Positions 10,696 to 24,193 of a stretch of 64,000 nt of DNA are shown here, one piece after another. The DNA is from Arabidopsis thaliana (taxonomy: Eukaryota; Streptophyta; Magnoliopsida; Brassicales; Brassicaceae): the NCBI RefSeq assembly GCF_000001735.4, contig NC_003075.7:10045001-10109000 (forward strand). The letters are read 5' to 3'. Under the pieces are notes generated by a model, which saw only the letters and a program-made list of their open reading frames with translations, ran no database searches and was not told the origin of the DNA. Both the position numbers and the translations under genes were made by a program. How positions within the stretch are numbered: the first letter of the stretch is position 1; the number at the start of each line of letters is the position of its first letter.

Positions 10696-12546
10696 ATGGC
10701 CAACGAAGGAAGTGACCCTTTACTTCAATACATGATTAGCCCGAGATTGAAAAAACCTCCACAGCTGCTGTTTCCATTACCAGAAGACAACGAAGTTGCG
10801 ATTCCGATGCCGATGACACCGTCGGAGTTCAAAGAGCGTTTAATCTTCGGACCCTTTTCATGTTCGCCGCGAGATTCGTCTCACTTCATCGATTCCATGA
10901 AACAACCGTCACCGTCGTCTTCTTCAACCGCCGTTAATAATCCTTTCTCCGATTCCTCAACCCTAGATCCTCTGCTTCCACCACCACCACCACAACCAGA
11001 GCCATGGTTGTCCGATCAAACTTCGAGTCACTGTCAAGGCCACGCTCTTCACCGATCCAAAACAGCACCAGCAATGGCTGTAATCAATGATCTTCATCAC
11101 CCAATTCGTCAAAAAGATCCTACAGAGACGTCACGATCTGTAGTAAGACAAGCTTTTGCTCTTCTCGTTGTGTATCTCTCTCTAGGTGTGCTTATCTATT
11201 GGCTGAATCGTGATCACTACGTTGTGAATCAAACCCATCCTGTAGTTGATGGATTGTATTTTTGTATCGTTACAATGTGCACCATTGGTTATGGAGACAT
11301 CACTCCAAACAGTGTGGTTACTAAGCTGTTTTCGATTATGTTTGTGCTTGTTGGGTTTGGTTTCATTGATATTTTGCTTAGTGGGATGGTCTCTTATGTT
11401 CTTGACCTTCAAGAGAGCTATATGTTAGACTCTGCTAAGCGGAGAGATGAGCCTGAGAAGAGGAGATCTTATATAATCGATGTCAAGAAAGGGAGAATGA
11501 GAATTAGGTTGAAAGTGGCTTTGGCATTAGGTGTTGTGGTTTTATGCATTGCTGTTGGTGTTGGGATTATGCATTTCATTGAGGAAATCGGGTGGTTGGA
11601 TTCGTTTTATCTCTCGGTTATGTCGGTTACTACTGTCGGGTATGGAGATCGGGCTTTTAAGACATTGCCCGGTAGGCTTTTCGCTGCGATATGGCTGCTT
11701 GTGTCTACATTAGCTGTGGCTCGAGCTTTTTTGTACTTGGCTGAGGCGAGAGTGGATAAGAGGAATAGAGAACGGGCGAAGAAAGTGCTTTGTGAAACAA
11801 TGTCTGTCTCTCAGTTTTTCGCTGCAGATATTGATAACAATGGCTGTGTGAGGTAATTTGACTCATTCCTTATCCATATTATATGCTCTGACACACTCCT
11901 TAAGGTTTTAAGAATCTTAAACTGATATCTGAATTAACTGTGTGATGCTTATGTTTGTTAAAATATCCATTGTGACATCCGTAATGTTTATGCATTTCTT
12001 AGAAGTCATCCAAAAGATTTTGTCTTTGCTATTTATTATTAGTCTTTTAATTTTCGTTTGTGTAGAGGATCTTTGAAAACAAAAACATTCATAGCTCATT
12101 AGCTAATTAGATTCTTGAAGGTGTTGGATTTCTAAGTTAATTCATATTCTGCACTTCTTCTTATGAATCTTTTTGTTCAAGAACATAGTTTGTGGTCTTA
12201 GGCTAAGTTGAAGATCTGTGAATGTGTGATGCGAAAGCATCGTGTCATTGTATGTTTTCGGCTTGATATAAAGTTTGAATGACCATGAAAGGGAGGCTTA
12301 GACGCATTTTCGGATTTAACACAGAGAAATGCTTTGCTTGTATACTCACTCAAACCTGAGATATCTTCTGGTTTTTTTCTTTGTTTTTGCAGTAAAGCAG
12401 AGTATGTGATATACAAACTGAAGGAGATGGAGAAAATAACCGATAAGGACATACTACCAATCTCCAAACAGTTTGACAAACTCGACCGATGCAGCAACGG
12501 AAAGATCACTCTTTTAGATCTCTTGGAAGGTGGCAGTGGCGATTGA
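10696..12546 (+). CDS. TPK3: Two-pore potassium channel TPK3 (KCO6)
   Basis: 436-residue K+-selective channel with two pore domains per subunit. Exons 10696-11852 and 12393-12546 join AG|T in phase. Selectivity filters are TIGYGDIT (GYGD at 198-201) and TVGYGDRA (GYGD at 315-318), each between two membrane segments (about 153-170/208-236 and 272-292/326-348). The N-terminus is long and Pro/Ser-rich, with a mode-1 14-3-3 motif RSKTAP at 120-125. The C-terminal tail holds EF-hand-like loops: DIDNNGCVSKAE from residue 378 and a second, less perfect LDRCSNGKITLLD. Length and two-exon structure match the TPK2/TPK3/TPK5 group. Family members act at the tonoplast, and TPK3 has also been reported in thylakoid membrane. 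TPK3 rather than the close TPK2 is inferred from map context. Confidence 0.95.
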
Positions 12547-15500
12547 TCAATCCTCTGCAACTTTTTGTTTTAGCTTAGAATTACAGTTACTAATTACAAC
12601 GGATCAACGATCCTAATGATGCTAATGGTGATGATGAGGAGTCCAGTCTCCAGTTTATGTAAACTGGTTTGGACCGATATTATGTCTTTGGTCTTGTCTT
12701 GCATAATTGGTTAAGCAGGATTCACTGATTCACATCACCAAAAGTTATCCTCTCCTTTCTCACCCAAGATTATGAAGAGGAATTGTGGGATTTTATCTTA
12801 ACCGGTTTGATGTGTTGCCAAATGGTTATGTGATCGGTTTACTCTGGTACGATGAGATTTTGATGACCCCCTGTAATTTTTGCAGATATATGGGCTCAAG
12901 CCTCAAGGTATATAAATTTGGTTGGATAAGGTTTGATCCAAATTTGTTGGTCCAGTATGCAAATAAAACTGTAACTTTCAAGTTCCAATCTAAAATATGT
13001 AAATTCGAATTTCTTATCAACAGTTTTAAAAGAGTTTTACTGATACATCATCAGCTTTTTCATATTAGTTCTTTTCCAGTTAAAGAGAATTTCAATTCGC
13101 ATTGTAATGTAATCGACCATGTATAGTTACTCAACATATTGATGTCCTAATATCAATACCAATTAATGAAAAATTTAGTCTTTTCGGTTATTTGTTTTTA
13201 AATGCATTTTCTTATTCTTGATAATCTATACACAAATATCATATATATTAAATTAATCAGCTGTAACAACTCAAATTTCAGAAAGAGGATAACGTGTGTG
13301 AAAGAACAGAAAATACAAGAGATTCCTTTTTATTCATATATATTTTATATATACTAACATGAATAATAATGATAAAAATGTCACACATGACAAACCTAAC
13401 AACAAACCTGCCCCAACTATTCTATTCCAAAGCTAAAGTCAACAATTTCACTCTCTTTCTTTTTATTCTTCTTTACGTTAAATTGAAACTTAAATAATGT
13501 AATAATTATGTGTTTACTAGAAAGTAGAAATAAATTTCATAATAATATCTTTATATGTTAGGCACAAATCCCCAAAAATAGGTCAGACATTTCAACTGCA
13601 GACAGATACAGTTATGTATACGTGTAATTGTAAGCTAATGTTTTTTTTTCACTTACAGGTTACAAATTACATAGAGGTCCACGGTCTAACTTTGGGTAAT
13701 TTAAATGTGGGGCTTATGGATAAGACAACGCAAACGATTAGGCACCAATTACGGCGTTTAGTTTCTGCCTAAATTAAAACTATAAATGTGTATTAATATA
13801 TATCTTAGTATGCATTAATGTGGTTAGGTACGAGAAACAGATTCATATACCACCATTATGGCATTATTATAGTATGCAATAGAAGATTGAATATATATTT
13901 GACTTCGAAGATTGAATTTTTTTTGGTTTAGAGATTATTCTATTACTCATATGGAATCTGATAAGAGTTGCTGTTTCTCTTTCCCAAATTAAAGTATGTA
14001 TACGCCTTGATGTTCTTGGTCAAATGTGAATGGTTAATGTCTCTTTTGGTTCAAAGAGAATTATTCGGTCTTCTTAATTATTTCGACCAAAGATTACTAG
14101 ATTGGTATTGATTTTCTCGAAAACGTTTTTCATCGTAGTTTGTTTTGACCAAAAAGCGTTAAAAACATGGAAATTATTATGCCCTTCTTTCATTGATCAA
14201 ATTTTTATATACCAAAGCCATAGTATTTTGATTCATTCCAATATTTTATACTGAGTATCACTGAGACACTGACTATATATATGTATGTATTCTCGCGCTA
14301 TCCGTAATATGCTAGGTAATATAGCAGTGATTATTAAACGCATTAAGATCATCATACGTAATTCACGATAATTTGTAATCCAAAAACTTAGGTGTGACCA
14401 AAAAAAAAAAAAGAGTTGAATCCTTCACCTACCAAAAAAATGGATTGTGACCAAAAGACCATGACATATCAAATTTTTAGTGATTAAACCGATTTCTTCC
14501 AAGATGCTAGTATTTGTTTTTATCTTGCCATATTTTAGTGATTTTTCATAGTAGTAAATATATCACTTTGACCACATTTAAAGTTGATGTATGTCCCCTT
14601 CGCATTTGTCATGTCGGTTAGGCATTATATGTCTCCTTTTTTCCTGATCATATGCTCCTATCAATTTCTACAAACTCATGAAAACGATTACTAGCTATAT
14701 AAATCAAGCATAGGGTTCATAACATGCAACTTTAATTCCCCACAATTATCGCAAATAAAATTGTATATAAAGGGTTTATCGTAATTATCATAATGTTAAC
14801 ATTTTCATAATATAGATACTTTTGGTTTGACCATCTTTTCCTTAATATAAGTTAATAAATTAAGATGCTCTTTTACTTGCAAACAGAAAGTTCTAATGTG
14901 AAAAAGAAATTGTTATTGCGTAATCATGATCTCACTTATCCGTCAGCATAAGTAACGATCCACTCCACATAGCTACGTCACTTAAAGTCCCATAGTAACT
15001 AATTTTCTTTGAATGTTATAGCAAATTATTAGCAATGTATGATTCTTTGGGTCAAATCTTACACTAAAAACATGAAAATAATTTGAATATCAAGAGATTC
15101 ATATATTCATATTTTATAACCAAAATATGTAGGGTCTAAATTATTGCTTCTTGACTAGGAATTACCTATGAATAATTATTAAGGTTCGTGAAACAGTGAG
15201 GGAAAAAGAAGAAGAAGAAGAGAAGACAGTCTCTAGCACGTGCCAGGTCATGTGTCGGCGACGGTCAAATGCCGGTGCAAGTGTTTCCACGTGGCAGCCT
15301 AATACTCCCAAAATATAATCTTTTGTTTTCGTAAACTTTTTTCCCTTTGAATCTTTGACTGCCTCTTACTGCATTCTTCACACCAAACGACCGGCCGGTG
15401 ACTGAGTGTTTCCGGTTTCCGGTAACACATAGTCTTCGCTGACTAAGACTCCTTCAATAACGTCGTCTTCTTCCACGCGCCGTTTAGTCGTAGCGCGTGT

Positions 15501-16507
15501 TATCAAGCCCGTCCACTATATATGCCACGTATAGAGTGGGGAAGAAAATGAAGGTGAGAACTTTTCATGTCCTACTTTTTGGCCCCATAAAAAAGGCAGC
15601 ACACAAAAATAACCCAAAATTTATGCATGTTTATCAAATGTGGAAAAATAAAAGTAGAATTTTAGGAAATTTATACGAAGATACAATGCAAAGACTCGAA
15701 GAAATGTATTTAGTGGTATAGAAATACTTGCAAGTAAGCATATTCTGAATTAAAAATATAGAAGCTTAAGTATGTTTCCTCACTAGAAGCCAGTTTTGCA
15801 GCTCTATTTTTGTCAACTTAGCTTTACGTAAAGTTCTTATTGCCCGAAACCAAAAAGTCATTCAAAAGGCATAACATGATATCACAAATAAAATTATCAT
15901 CTACTTCTATATCTTATTTCTTGAATATATATATATATATATATACCTATCTATTAAGTTGCTTATCGTTCACATTATTAATTTATAATTAACTTTATGT
16001 ACATTTGACTGATAAACATTAAAAAGACTTATTTGAACCTTTTTGTATATGAATTCAAAATTATACTGATAAAATAACGTGAGGAAGAAATATTATGAAA
16101 GCTTTTAACATATAAATTAATTTGCATAGGAAAAAATTACACAACTTAAATTGAGATTAGTTAAGAAACAAGAAAAAACAAAGTTGATAGAAAAATAAAA
16201 GTATTAACACGACTTTGGATTCACACACGTACCATTGAATTATATCTCAATACACTTTTACTTAATTAACTTATTTCCAAACCAAGTAGCCAAAATCATA
16301 TTATTCTTCTCTCTCTTCCTTTTTTGAGTTTCAAAATGCATAAATACGAGAACGAGAGACGAAGACCAAATTAAAGTCCAAGCACCAATCTAGACCTCTT
16401 AGGAAAAAAACCTAAAAACCTAATCCCCAAACCTAAAAGGCTTATCTCATCTCTTCTTCTTTGTCTTCTTTACTCTTTTTTTACCTCTCTCTTCATTGTT
16501 CTTCACC
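12547..16507. other. Long intergenic region with the WRKY28 promoter
   Basis: Nearly 4 kb without a supported gene. Bases 12547-12760 are the TPK3 3' UTR. The rest is AT-rich, with a TA microsatellite at about 15926-15946. A GC-richer, promoter-like island lies at 15225-15545 (listed separately) and W-boxes are scattered between 14000 and 15360. The probable WRKY28 leader covers about 16340-16507 and is CT-rich. Short open frames at 12785-13126 and 15497-15721 look random. Confidence 0.5.
14019..15545. promoter_or_regulatory. W-box cluster and G-box/CGCG island upstream of WRKY28
   Basis: Seen directly: WRKY-binding cores TTTGACC or its complement GGTCAAA at 14019, 14144, 14567, 14826, 15050 and 15263; G-box cores CACGTG at 15237-15242 and 15288-15293; and CGCG boxes in CCACGCGCC (about 15474) and AGCGCGTG (about 15492). 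A TATA-like ctatatatgcc follows near 15513. W-boxes imply auto- or cross-regulation by WRKY factors. G-boxes are bZIP/bHLH sites and CGCG boxes are CAMTA sites, both typical of rapid stress genes. Function is inference; the island lies about 1 kb before the coding start. Confidence 0.5.
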
Positions 16508-17691
16508 ATGTCTAATGAAACCAGAGATCTCTACAACTACCAATACCCTTCATCGTTTTCGTTGCACGAAATGATGAATCTGCCTACTTCAAATCCATCT
16601 TCTTATGGAAACCTCCCATCACAAAACGGTTTTAATCCATCTACTTATTCCTTCACCGATTGTCTCCAAAGTTCTCCAGCAGCGTATGAATCTCTACTTC
16701 AGAAAACTTTTGGTCTTTCTCCCTCTTCCTCAGAGGTTTTCAATTCTTCGATCGATCAAGAACCGAACCGTGATGTTACTAATGACGTAATCAATGGTGG
16801 TGCATGCAACGAGACTGAAACTAGGGTTTCTCCTTCTAATTCTTCCTCTAGTGAGGCTGATCACCCCGGTGAAGATTCCGGTAAGAGCCGGAGGAAACGA
16901 GAGTTAGTCGGTGAAGAAGATCAAATTTCCAAAAAAGTGTAAGTCATAACTCTATAGGAACTTTTATGCAAAACATTGAACATCATTTGATCTCTTCGTT
17001 TAGGAATTTAGTCTAGCATGTGTATTAATTTTATAGTGTATTATTTTTCAGTGGGAAAACGAAAAAGACTGAGGTGAAGAAACAAAGAGAGCCACGAGTC
17101 TCGTTTATGACTAAAAGTGAAGTTGATCATCTTGAAGATGGTTATAGATGGAGAAAATACGGCCAAAAGGCTGTAAAAAATAGCCCTTATCCAAGGTAAC
17201 TAAACTTTCCCTTTTTATTTTTTGAAATTGCTAGGCTTGTGAAAATTTGTGTTTAGAAAAATGCGACCATTATAGTGTAACTGATAATAGCCAATGGAAA
17301 CGAAAATAGGAGTTACTATAGATGTACAACACAAAAGTGCAACGTGAAGAAACGAGTGGAGAGATCGTTCCAAGATCCAACGGTTGTGATTACAACTTAC
17401 GAGGGTCAACACAACCACCCGATTCCGACTAATCTTCGAGGAAGTTCTGCCGCGGCTGCTATGTTCTCCGCAGACCTCATGACTCCAAGAAGCTTTGCAC
17501 ATGATATGTTTAGGACGGCAGCTTATACTAACGGCGGTTCTGTGGCGGCGGCTTTGGATTATGGATATGGACAAAGTGGTTATGGTAGTGTGAATTCAAA
17601 CCCTAGTTCTCACCAAGTGTATCATCAAGGGGGTGAGTATGAGCTCTTGAGGGAGATTTTTCCTTCAATTTTCTTTAAGCAAGAGCCTTGA
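16508..17691 (+). CDS. WRKY28: WRKY transcription factor 28 (group IIc)
   Basis: 318-residue nuclear DNA-binding protein. Exons 16508-16938, 17052-17195, 17310-17691. The domain WRKYGQK is at 177-183. The zinc ligands follow the C-X4-C-X23-H-X-H pattern (C197, C202, H226, H228), which defines group I/II. The second intron falls in the Arg codon of the ...SPYPR|SYYRC junction, the R-type intron position of group IIc genes. A basic stretch (SRRKRE, about residues 128-133) is a likely nuclear signal. The N-terminus is Ser/Asn-rich. The start chosen is the first Met after the CT-rich leader (ACCATGTC context). WRKY28 is reported to activate salicylate-synthesis genes such as ICS1 by binding W-box-like sites. 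The name is recalled from the N-terminal sequence and locus order. Confidence 0.95.
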
Positions 17692-20613
17692 TCGATCATT
17701 GTTATAACTACATATATTATATATATTGAGAGAGAGAGGTAGAGAAAAAAAAAACTTATATGTAACTTAAGATCTTATTTTGTCTCTCTTATTTGCATGT
17801 ACATATTTTTTCATGAAAGAATGAGACAGTTGGGCTTGCTTATATATTTGATGATGTTTAATGTGTTACCGTTGGATACATATTTTCGCTTCCATTTTGT
17901 GAAATTATATTTTCTTCTTTTGGTTAGTTTTTTACATTATGATATTATGCTGTGTAATTTGTACTATCATATGTAGAAGCGAAAAAGACATAACTCTAGC
18001 TAGGAGCCTACGATTGATCTCCCAAATGTTGATTATAATATATACATATGCTTTTGGGAAACTTAAGTATTAAATTGACAAGTTCAAATGGTCAACTTCT
18101 TACTGATTTATATCTTAATAATCAAAAATTACAAAAAAAAGTTACAAGCTCATATGTGATGAAGAAATTAGAATCGGAAATTTAATGTAAGGGTGTTGAT
18201 ATAAAAGGTTCAAGTTGTAGACGACGAATATCTATGTGTGTGAACAAGTAAAGAAAAAACAAAACAAGTTGAGATCTAACCTTGTGTCCTAAGAGAATGG
18301 ACCCGAATAAAAGATTTGACTGCTTCTGCTTTCTATCTTATCCACACACACATGGAAACATAGACTGTGGACCAATAATATTACCCCTACCATCAAAACT
18401 GAAAACAATGTTTTAATTCAAAAAACGAAAAATAAAAAGAAAATACTAAACAATAATAAAATTATATATCAAATCTCAGATTTATAAAGAGTGAATGAAT
18501 TACAAAAAAAATTTGAAGGAACGAGAAGGATGCGAAGAAGAACCTTAGAAAAAGATCTCTTTATATATTAACTTGTAAATGTGTTTGTGCAAATGAAAGT
18601 ATAGGCAACAAAGTAATAGTGGATTCTCTATATATAAGTATTTTATGAGGAACAAGAGGACCAAATTTCTGAATTAATAAGCAATACTATTATTTGGGAG
18701 CGCATTTGTGTCATATACCAAAGTCATTGAATTTAGCTGAAACTTGAAATCATGAGATGAACGAGTCATGAGATCATAGAACATGTGGATTTCTGAAATT
18801 TCAACATGCGCGCTCCAATGTAACTTCAGTTTCCTATTTGAAAACTATTCTTAAATTTTGAAATTCAACTGATATGTCCAATCTCGAATCTTTTCATTAT
18901 CAATTATCATACTCAATTTGTATTAAATCACTTCAAATACAGTAGTTTTTTTTTTTTTAGTTTAAAGACGTTTCTTAAAGGTTTTAAATGTTATGACACA
19001 TTCACAATTATCATCACTGGTAAAATTTGCATTGGAGTGTTCTTGGAAAACATTCTTTCAATATAGTCATAAAATTACGTTTGACATATAATTCTTACAA
19101 ACCTAAGGTATATTCGCAAAAATGTTATAGCAACTTTGAGAAAACATATTAAATATATACATAAATCCTTTCTATGTTCTAGATTTTGACTAAATATGTA
19201 CATGTTTTGACTGAAGAATGATTTGGCCTACACAGATAACTATTAAAATGATCATATACCAAGTCAAATCATATATTGAATCATACGGGAAATCCATTTG
19301 ACACAAATCTGTATTAGATGGAACATTTATTTTAGTATTTTCATATTATTTTGCTTATAAAAAGAAATCTCGGTGATAATGATTTTGGTTTTGTTTTCGG
19401 GGTCGTTATCAAATTCACCTAACAAAAACAAAAAAGGAAGCCAGAATGTTAGAAAGAGAAGCAAAGTTATAAAAGATCTTCCGGGAGAATCAAGTAATTG
19501 CCAAACCCCCTAGTCCCTAGACAACTACAATCATATGACAAACATTATATTATTTTAGAAAATACATACAAAAGCTCCGTTTTTAAATTGAAAAATAAGC
19601 TTATATCTAAAGAAAGATCAATTTATTACGTCAATTTTAAGAAGAATTTTAAGCATATTCTAATGGTGGAATATCATCTTTCAAATACTTCCCAAACACC
19701 AAATCTAGGCATCGAAACCGTTGTGGACGTGTAGATATCATTTGTAATCTATTGCCAATGACCGATTGATTGTATCATCATCAAAATGAAAAATGCGTGG
19801 ATATTGTAAAAATAAAAATTTTAGTTGACAAACTCATGTCATGCGACATAACTCATTGGGTCAGGCAAAATACTACATTCGAATCCAAATCTGGCAATTA
19901 TAGCTAGCACTATTCCTTGTATCAAACCGGTAATAAAGCTAGAGGTAAAGTTGGCAAACATAGATAGTTTATAAACAACTATGCTTTCGGATATCATTGG
20001 TCTTCTTTTTGACTTACATTCATATTATATAATGTTGTTGCAAGTATATGATATGTTTCGAATGAAAAGAAAAAAAGTTTCGAATGACCAATCTTCTCTT
20101 CTCGATCAATAATTGGATTTTGCTGGTAAATGAATTATTTACTATATATCTTCTTTGATACGTCTCTTCTTATTTAAATGACATAAAACAAATACAATAA
20201 TCCAAATTTTAGGCACGTCAACATTATTAACTCTTAAGTGGACATAAATAATCTCACTCTTGACGGTCTTTCAAAGGTATTGTATTAGCATGAAATTCTA
20301 TATTAATTCTTAACATTTACCTTTATCTTGTTTTTGTTCCTAAGAACGTTTTCTAAAATTCTCCAAAATGGGCCCAAAAGTATGAAATCCAAATTGAGCC
20401 CAAAGTTGTGATCCAGTGAAACGATAAAGCTCTCACGAGGTTCAAGCTCCCACAAGCTCAGATCGTGGGCGGTAAAAGAAACGGTTAACTAATTGTAAAA
20501 AATGATTTTTTTTTTTCTACTTCACTAAAATATTACAGTTTTTTTTAGCAAAAGTAAAAGTTTCGAGAAACTCTGAAAAAGCAGTTTTCAATCTTAGGAG
20601 CAGTGTATGTGTC
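17692..20613. other. Intergenic region between WRKY28 and the polygalacturonase gene
   Basis: The WRKY28 3' UTR covers about 17692-17880. The remaining 2.7 kb is AT-rich and has no frame that looks coding, no tRNA-like cloverleaf signal and no clear terminal repeats. Two GGGCCC/GAGCCC-type motifs occur at about 20366-20402, close to the next gene. I recognise nothing else. Confidence 0.45.
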
Positions 20614-22317
20614 ATGTACATCGAGATGGAGAATTTTCGTTACCTGAAATTTTTCTTCTTCTTCATCTTTGTAATATTATCTCCTTCTGAAGCAGGAAAT
20701 ATAGTAGACAAAAGCTCTGTTTTCCTTGTTGATGTCCGTAGCTTTGGTGCTCGAGCTAATGACCACAGAGACCACACCAAGGTTTTTTTCAAACAACATT
20801 AGATCTGTGTTTTTTGTTTTTGTTTTTGGTAGATTCATCTGTTTAGTTACAATAAATCAGCTAATAACTTGATGTTTTAAAAGGCCTTTGTAGCAGCATG
20901 GGACAAAGCATGCAAATCATCTTCAAGCTCTGTGAATCTTATAATCCCAAGAGGTGAATTCTCTGTTGGTTCTCTCAGATTCTCTGGTCCTTGCACTAAT
21001 GTATCCAATCTCACTGTCCGAGTTAAGGTAGTTTTATCAACACTCTCCAAAATCTGTCTTTGTTGCGTTGTGTGCTTGATTTAATGCTTTCTTTCTGTCC
21101 ACGTAACTGAAATTAGGGTCATCTCAAGGCATCAACTGATCTGTCAAAGTATAGATCAGGCGGTGGTTGGATTCAGTTTGGATGGATCAATGGCTTAACT
21201 CTTACCGGAGGTGGAACATTTGACGGTCAAGGCGCTTTAGCTTGGCCGTTTAATAACTGTACTTCTGATTCTAACTGCAAACTCCTTCCAACTGTGAGAT
21301 TAACTCTACAAACATTGAATTTGATCTTAAGGTTTTCTCCTTTTTTAAAGTATATTAATTGATTTCAGAGCTTGAAGTTTGTGGGGATGAACAGAACAGT
21401 TGTGAGAAGGATAAGCTCAGTGAATAGCAAGTTCTTTCATATAGCATTAGTAGAATGCAGAGACTTCAAAGGGACAAGACTCAACATCACTGCTCCTTCT
21501 GATAGTCCAAATACAGATGGTATACATATCGAACGCAGTTCGAATGTGTATTTCTCGCGTTCACATATCGCAACTGGAGATGATTGTGTCTCGATAGGAC
21601 AAGGAAATTCTCAGATTACAATCACAAGTATCAAATGTGGACCAGGACATGGTATCAGGTAAAAATATAACAGAACCGCTTCTTTTTTTTGGTCTGTTTC
21701 TGCTGTTGAGTTTATTAAACGGTTTGATTTCTTGCGTTTCAAGCGTTGGGAGTTTAGGGAGATATCCAAATGAGAAAGATGTTAATGGACTGGTGGTGAA
21801 GGATTGCAAGATAAGCGGTACGACGAATGGGATAAGGATCAAAACTTGGGCTAATTCTCCTGGTCTAAGTGCTGCTACCAACATGACTTTTGAGAATATT
21901 ATTATGAACAATGTGACTAATCCAATCATCATTGATCAGTCTTATTGTCCTTTCTCTTCTTGCATTTCAAATGTGAGTCTTCTTTAACACTCAAATAAGA
22001 TTTTTTTACTGAAATGGGTATGAGAGATTTGTTTTTGATATATTTTGTTGTTGTAGGTACCTTCAAAGGTTGAGCTGAGTGAGATATACTTCAAGAATAT
22101 AAGAGGGACATCATCTTCACTGGTCGCGGTGCAGCTGCATTGTAGCAGAGGAATGCCATGTAAAAAAGTGTACTTAGAGAATGTTCATCTTGATCTTTCT
22201 TCGTCTGATGGAGGAAGAAAACAGAGTAGTAACAGAGGAAATGAAGCTGTCTCTTCTTCTTGTAGAAACGTTAGAGCTAATTACATTGGGACTCAAATCC
22301 CACCTCCATGTCACTAA
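20614..22317 (+). CDS. Polygalacturonase (GH28, pectin-lyase-like fold)
   Basis: Secreted enzyme that hydrolyses alpha-1,4-galacturonan in pectin. Exons 20614-20781, 20884-21027, 21117-21293, 21369-21658, 21744-21972, 22057-22317 give 422 residues from the first ATG. A second ATG at 20626 (MENFRYLKFFFFF) gives 418 and begins closer to the signal peptide. A hydrophobic signal segment ends near SPSEAGN. All four GH28 signatures are present: NTDG (211-214), GDD with both catalytic Asp (234-235), GHG with the catalytic His (257) and RIK (291-293). Paired Cys in the C-terminal part also fit. The enzyme therefore looks intact. The position corresponds to At4g18180. No substrate preference (endo versus exo) can be read directly, though the sequence resembles the exo-type plant clade. 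Confidence 0.93.
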
Positions 22318-22938
22318 TCATCATCATCATCATTACTATCGTCAATTCATCATTTTGAAGTTTATCTAGTACTTAAACTTTTGTGCTTTCTTTTTGGACA
22401 CGTTATCTTCATATGGTCATATTAAGTTTGCTACTTTTGTTGTCTATAGATAAAGTGCTACTACGCTAAGGAATATTTTTGGCTAAATAATAAAAGAAAT
22501 ATGACAAGAAAAAACTGGTTGGTAATAAAAATTTAAATTTGGTTCGTGTTTAACGGTTGATAATACTGGTTGGTAAGTTTGATACTTTTGTCTATAGATA
22601 ACTTGCTAGTACCCTAAGGATTTGTTTTGGCTAAATATAAAATATGGCAAGAAAATTCTGGTTGGTAATAAAATTTGGTTCGTTTAAAGATAGGATCCTA
22701 CAAAAATGGAGGAGATGATTCATTCCAAGAGTGCCATTTAACAATTCACGGGAAATGGTTAGTAGGACAAATTATAACGATATATGTAGTACTTATAATT
22801 TTAAAAACTGAAATCTTAATGTAAACTAATACTAACTTTATTTATTAAAGAATAATATATGCATACGCATTTGCCTGTTATATAAGTAAGCAACACCATC
22901 TTTATTTGTTCCCTGACATATTTCTCCTTCAGGTTTCT
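22318..22938. other. Intergenic region with a direct duplication and PUP6 promoter
   Basis: Contains a diverged direct repeat (listed separately) and a TATA-like TATATAA at about 22879-22885, roughly 55 bp before the PUP6 ATG. Nothing else is recognisable. Confidence 0.5.
22428..22690. repeat. Diverged tandem duplication, two copies of about 115-130 bp
   Basis: Copy 1 (about 22428-22555) and copy 2 (about 22576-22690) share, in the same order, TTGTCTATAGATAA, CTAAGGA, TTTGGCTAAATA, ATGACAAGAAAA/ATGGCAAGAAAA, CTGGTTGGTAATAAAA and TTTGGTTCGT. Order and orientation are preserved, with small indels between. It lies in the 3' flank of the polygalacturonase gene and has no coding potential. Confidence 0.75.
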
Positions 22939-24193
22939 ATGATGGAACTAGAATCAGAAACTCAAGAACTCCATCTTCACGTAAATGGCGGTAAGTATTG
23001 TAACAGAAATTCCGGCGTAGAGATTCTTGTGTTCTTCTTCTTTTACTTATGTTCTTGTTCTGTTTCATGTGTTGATGGTAGAACCTGAAGGGAAATTTTC
23101 AACAGAAGAGAGAAGTCACAAGTACTCTTGGAGGTTAAGAGTGTCTCTCTATGTCACTCTCCTCTTAGCTGGAGAGACAATAGCCACTCTCTTAGGTAGA
23201 CTTTACTACGAAAAAGGCGGTAAAAGCACATGGCTCGAAACCTTGGTTCAGCTTGTAGGGTTTCCTTTAACCCTTCCTTGCTATTATTACTTAAAGCCTG
23301 AGCCGTCCAAGACTAAAACCATTACCAAAAAAACTACTTCTTCCTTCTTGACACTATCTTTAGTGTATATTGGACTTGGCTTGCTTGTTGCTGGACATTG
23401 TATTTTGTACTCATTTGGGCTACTTTACCTTCCTGTCTCAACTTTCTCTTTGATCTCTGCGTCGCAATTGGCTTTTAACGCCGTCTTCTCTTACTTCCTA
23501 AACTCACAAAAAATCACACCATTTATACTCAATTCACTTGTTCTCTTAACCATATCTTCTACACTTCTTGTTATCCAACATGAACCAGAATCTCCCTCTT
23601 CTACTTCAAAGTCCGCAGCCAAGTCCAAGTATGTGATTGGATACATCTGCGCGGTCGGTAGCTCAGCTGGTTATTCTCTGGTGCTTTCTTTAACAGATTA
23701 CGCGTTCGAAAAGATTCTAAAGAAATACACATTCAAGGCTATTTTAGACATGGCCACATATCCGTCTATGGTAGCTACTTGTGTAGTTGTGGTAGGACTT
23801 TTTGGAAGTGGTGGGTGGAAAAAGCTGAGTACAGAAATGGAAGAGTTTCAACTAGGGAAAAGCTCATACATTTTGATAAACATCGGTTCAACGATATCAT
23901 GGCAAGCTTGTTTGATTGGAAGTGTTGGTTTGATTATCGAAGTTTCATCGCTTTTTTCCAATGTCATAAGCACTCTTTGTTTACCAGTTGTGCCTGTTCT
24001 TGCTGTTGTCTTCTTCCGTGATGAGATGAGTGGAATCAAGTTGGTTGCAATGTTTTTGGCCATCTGGGGATTTGTTTCTTATGGTTATCAGCATTATGTC
24101 AATGATAGAAAGCCAGAAGAAGACCAAGAGCTTCCTCAGTCTAAAGAAGAAGAAGAACAAAAACAAGTAGATACCATTCATGTCCAAGCTTAG
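22939..24193 (+). CDS. PUP6: Purine permease, first gene of the array
   Basis: 387-residue membrane transporter of the plant purine permease family (EamA-like drug/metabolite fold, about 10 membrane segments). The family moves adenine, cytokinin bases and related compounds by proton coupling. Exons 22939-22990 and 23082-24193. The short first exon encodes MMELESETQELHLHVNG and ends in phase 1, as in all six paralogues. Family motifs seen: TLLGRLYYEKGGKSTW, LYLPVSTFSLISASQLAFNAVFSYFLNSQKITPFI and AIWGFVSYGYQHY near the C-terminus. The tail is acidic and Gln/Glu-rich. It is the most diverged member of the array. A TATA-like box lies about 55 bp upstream. The PUP6 name is from map order and is less certain than the family. 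Confidence 0.9.
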
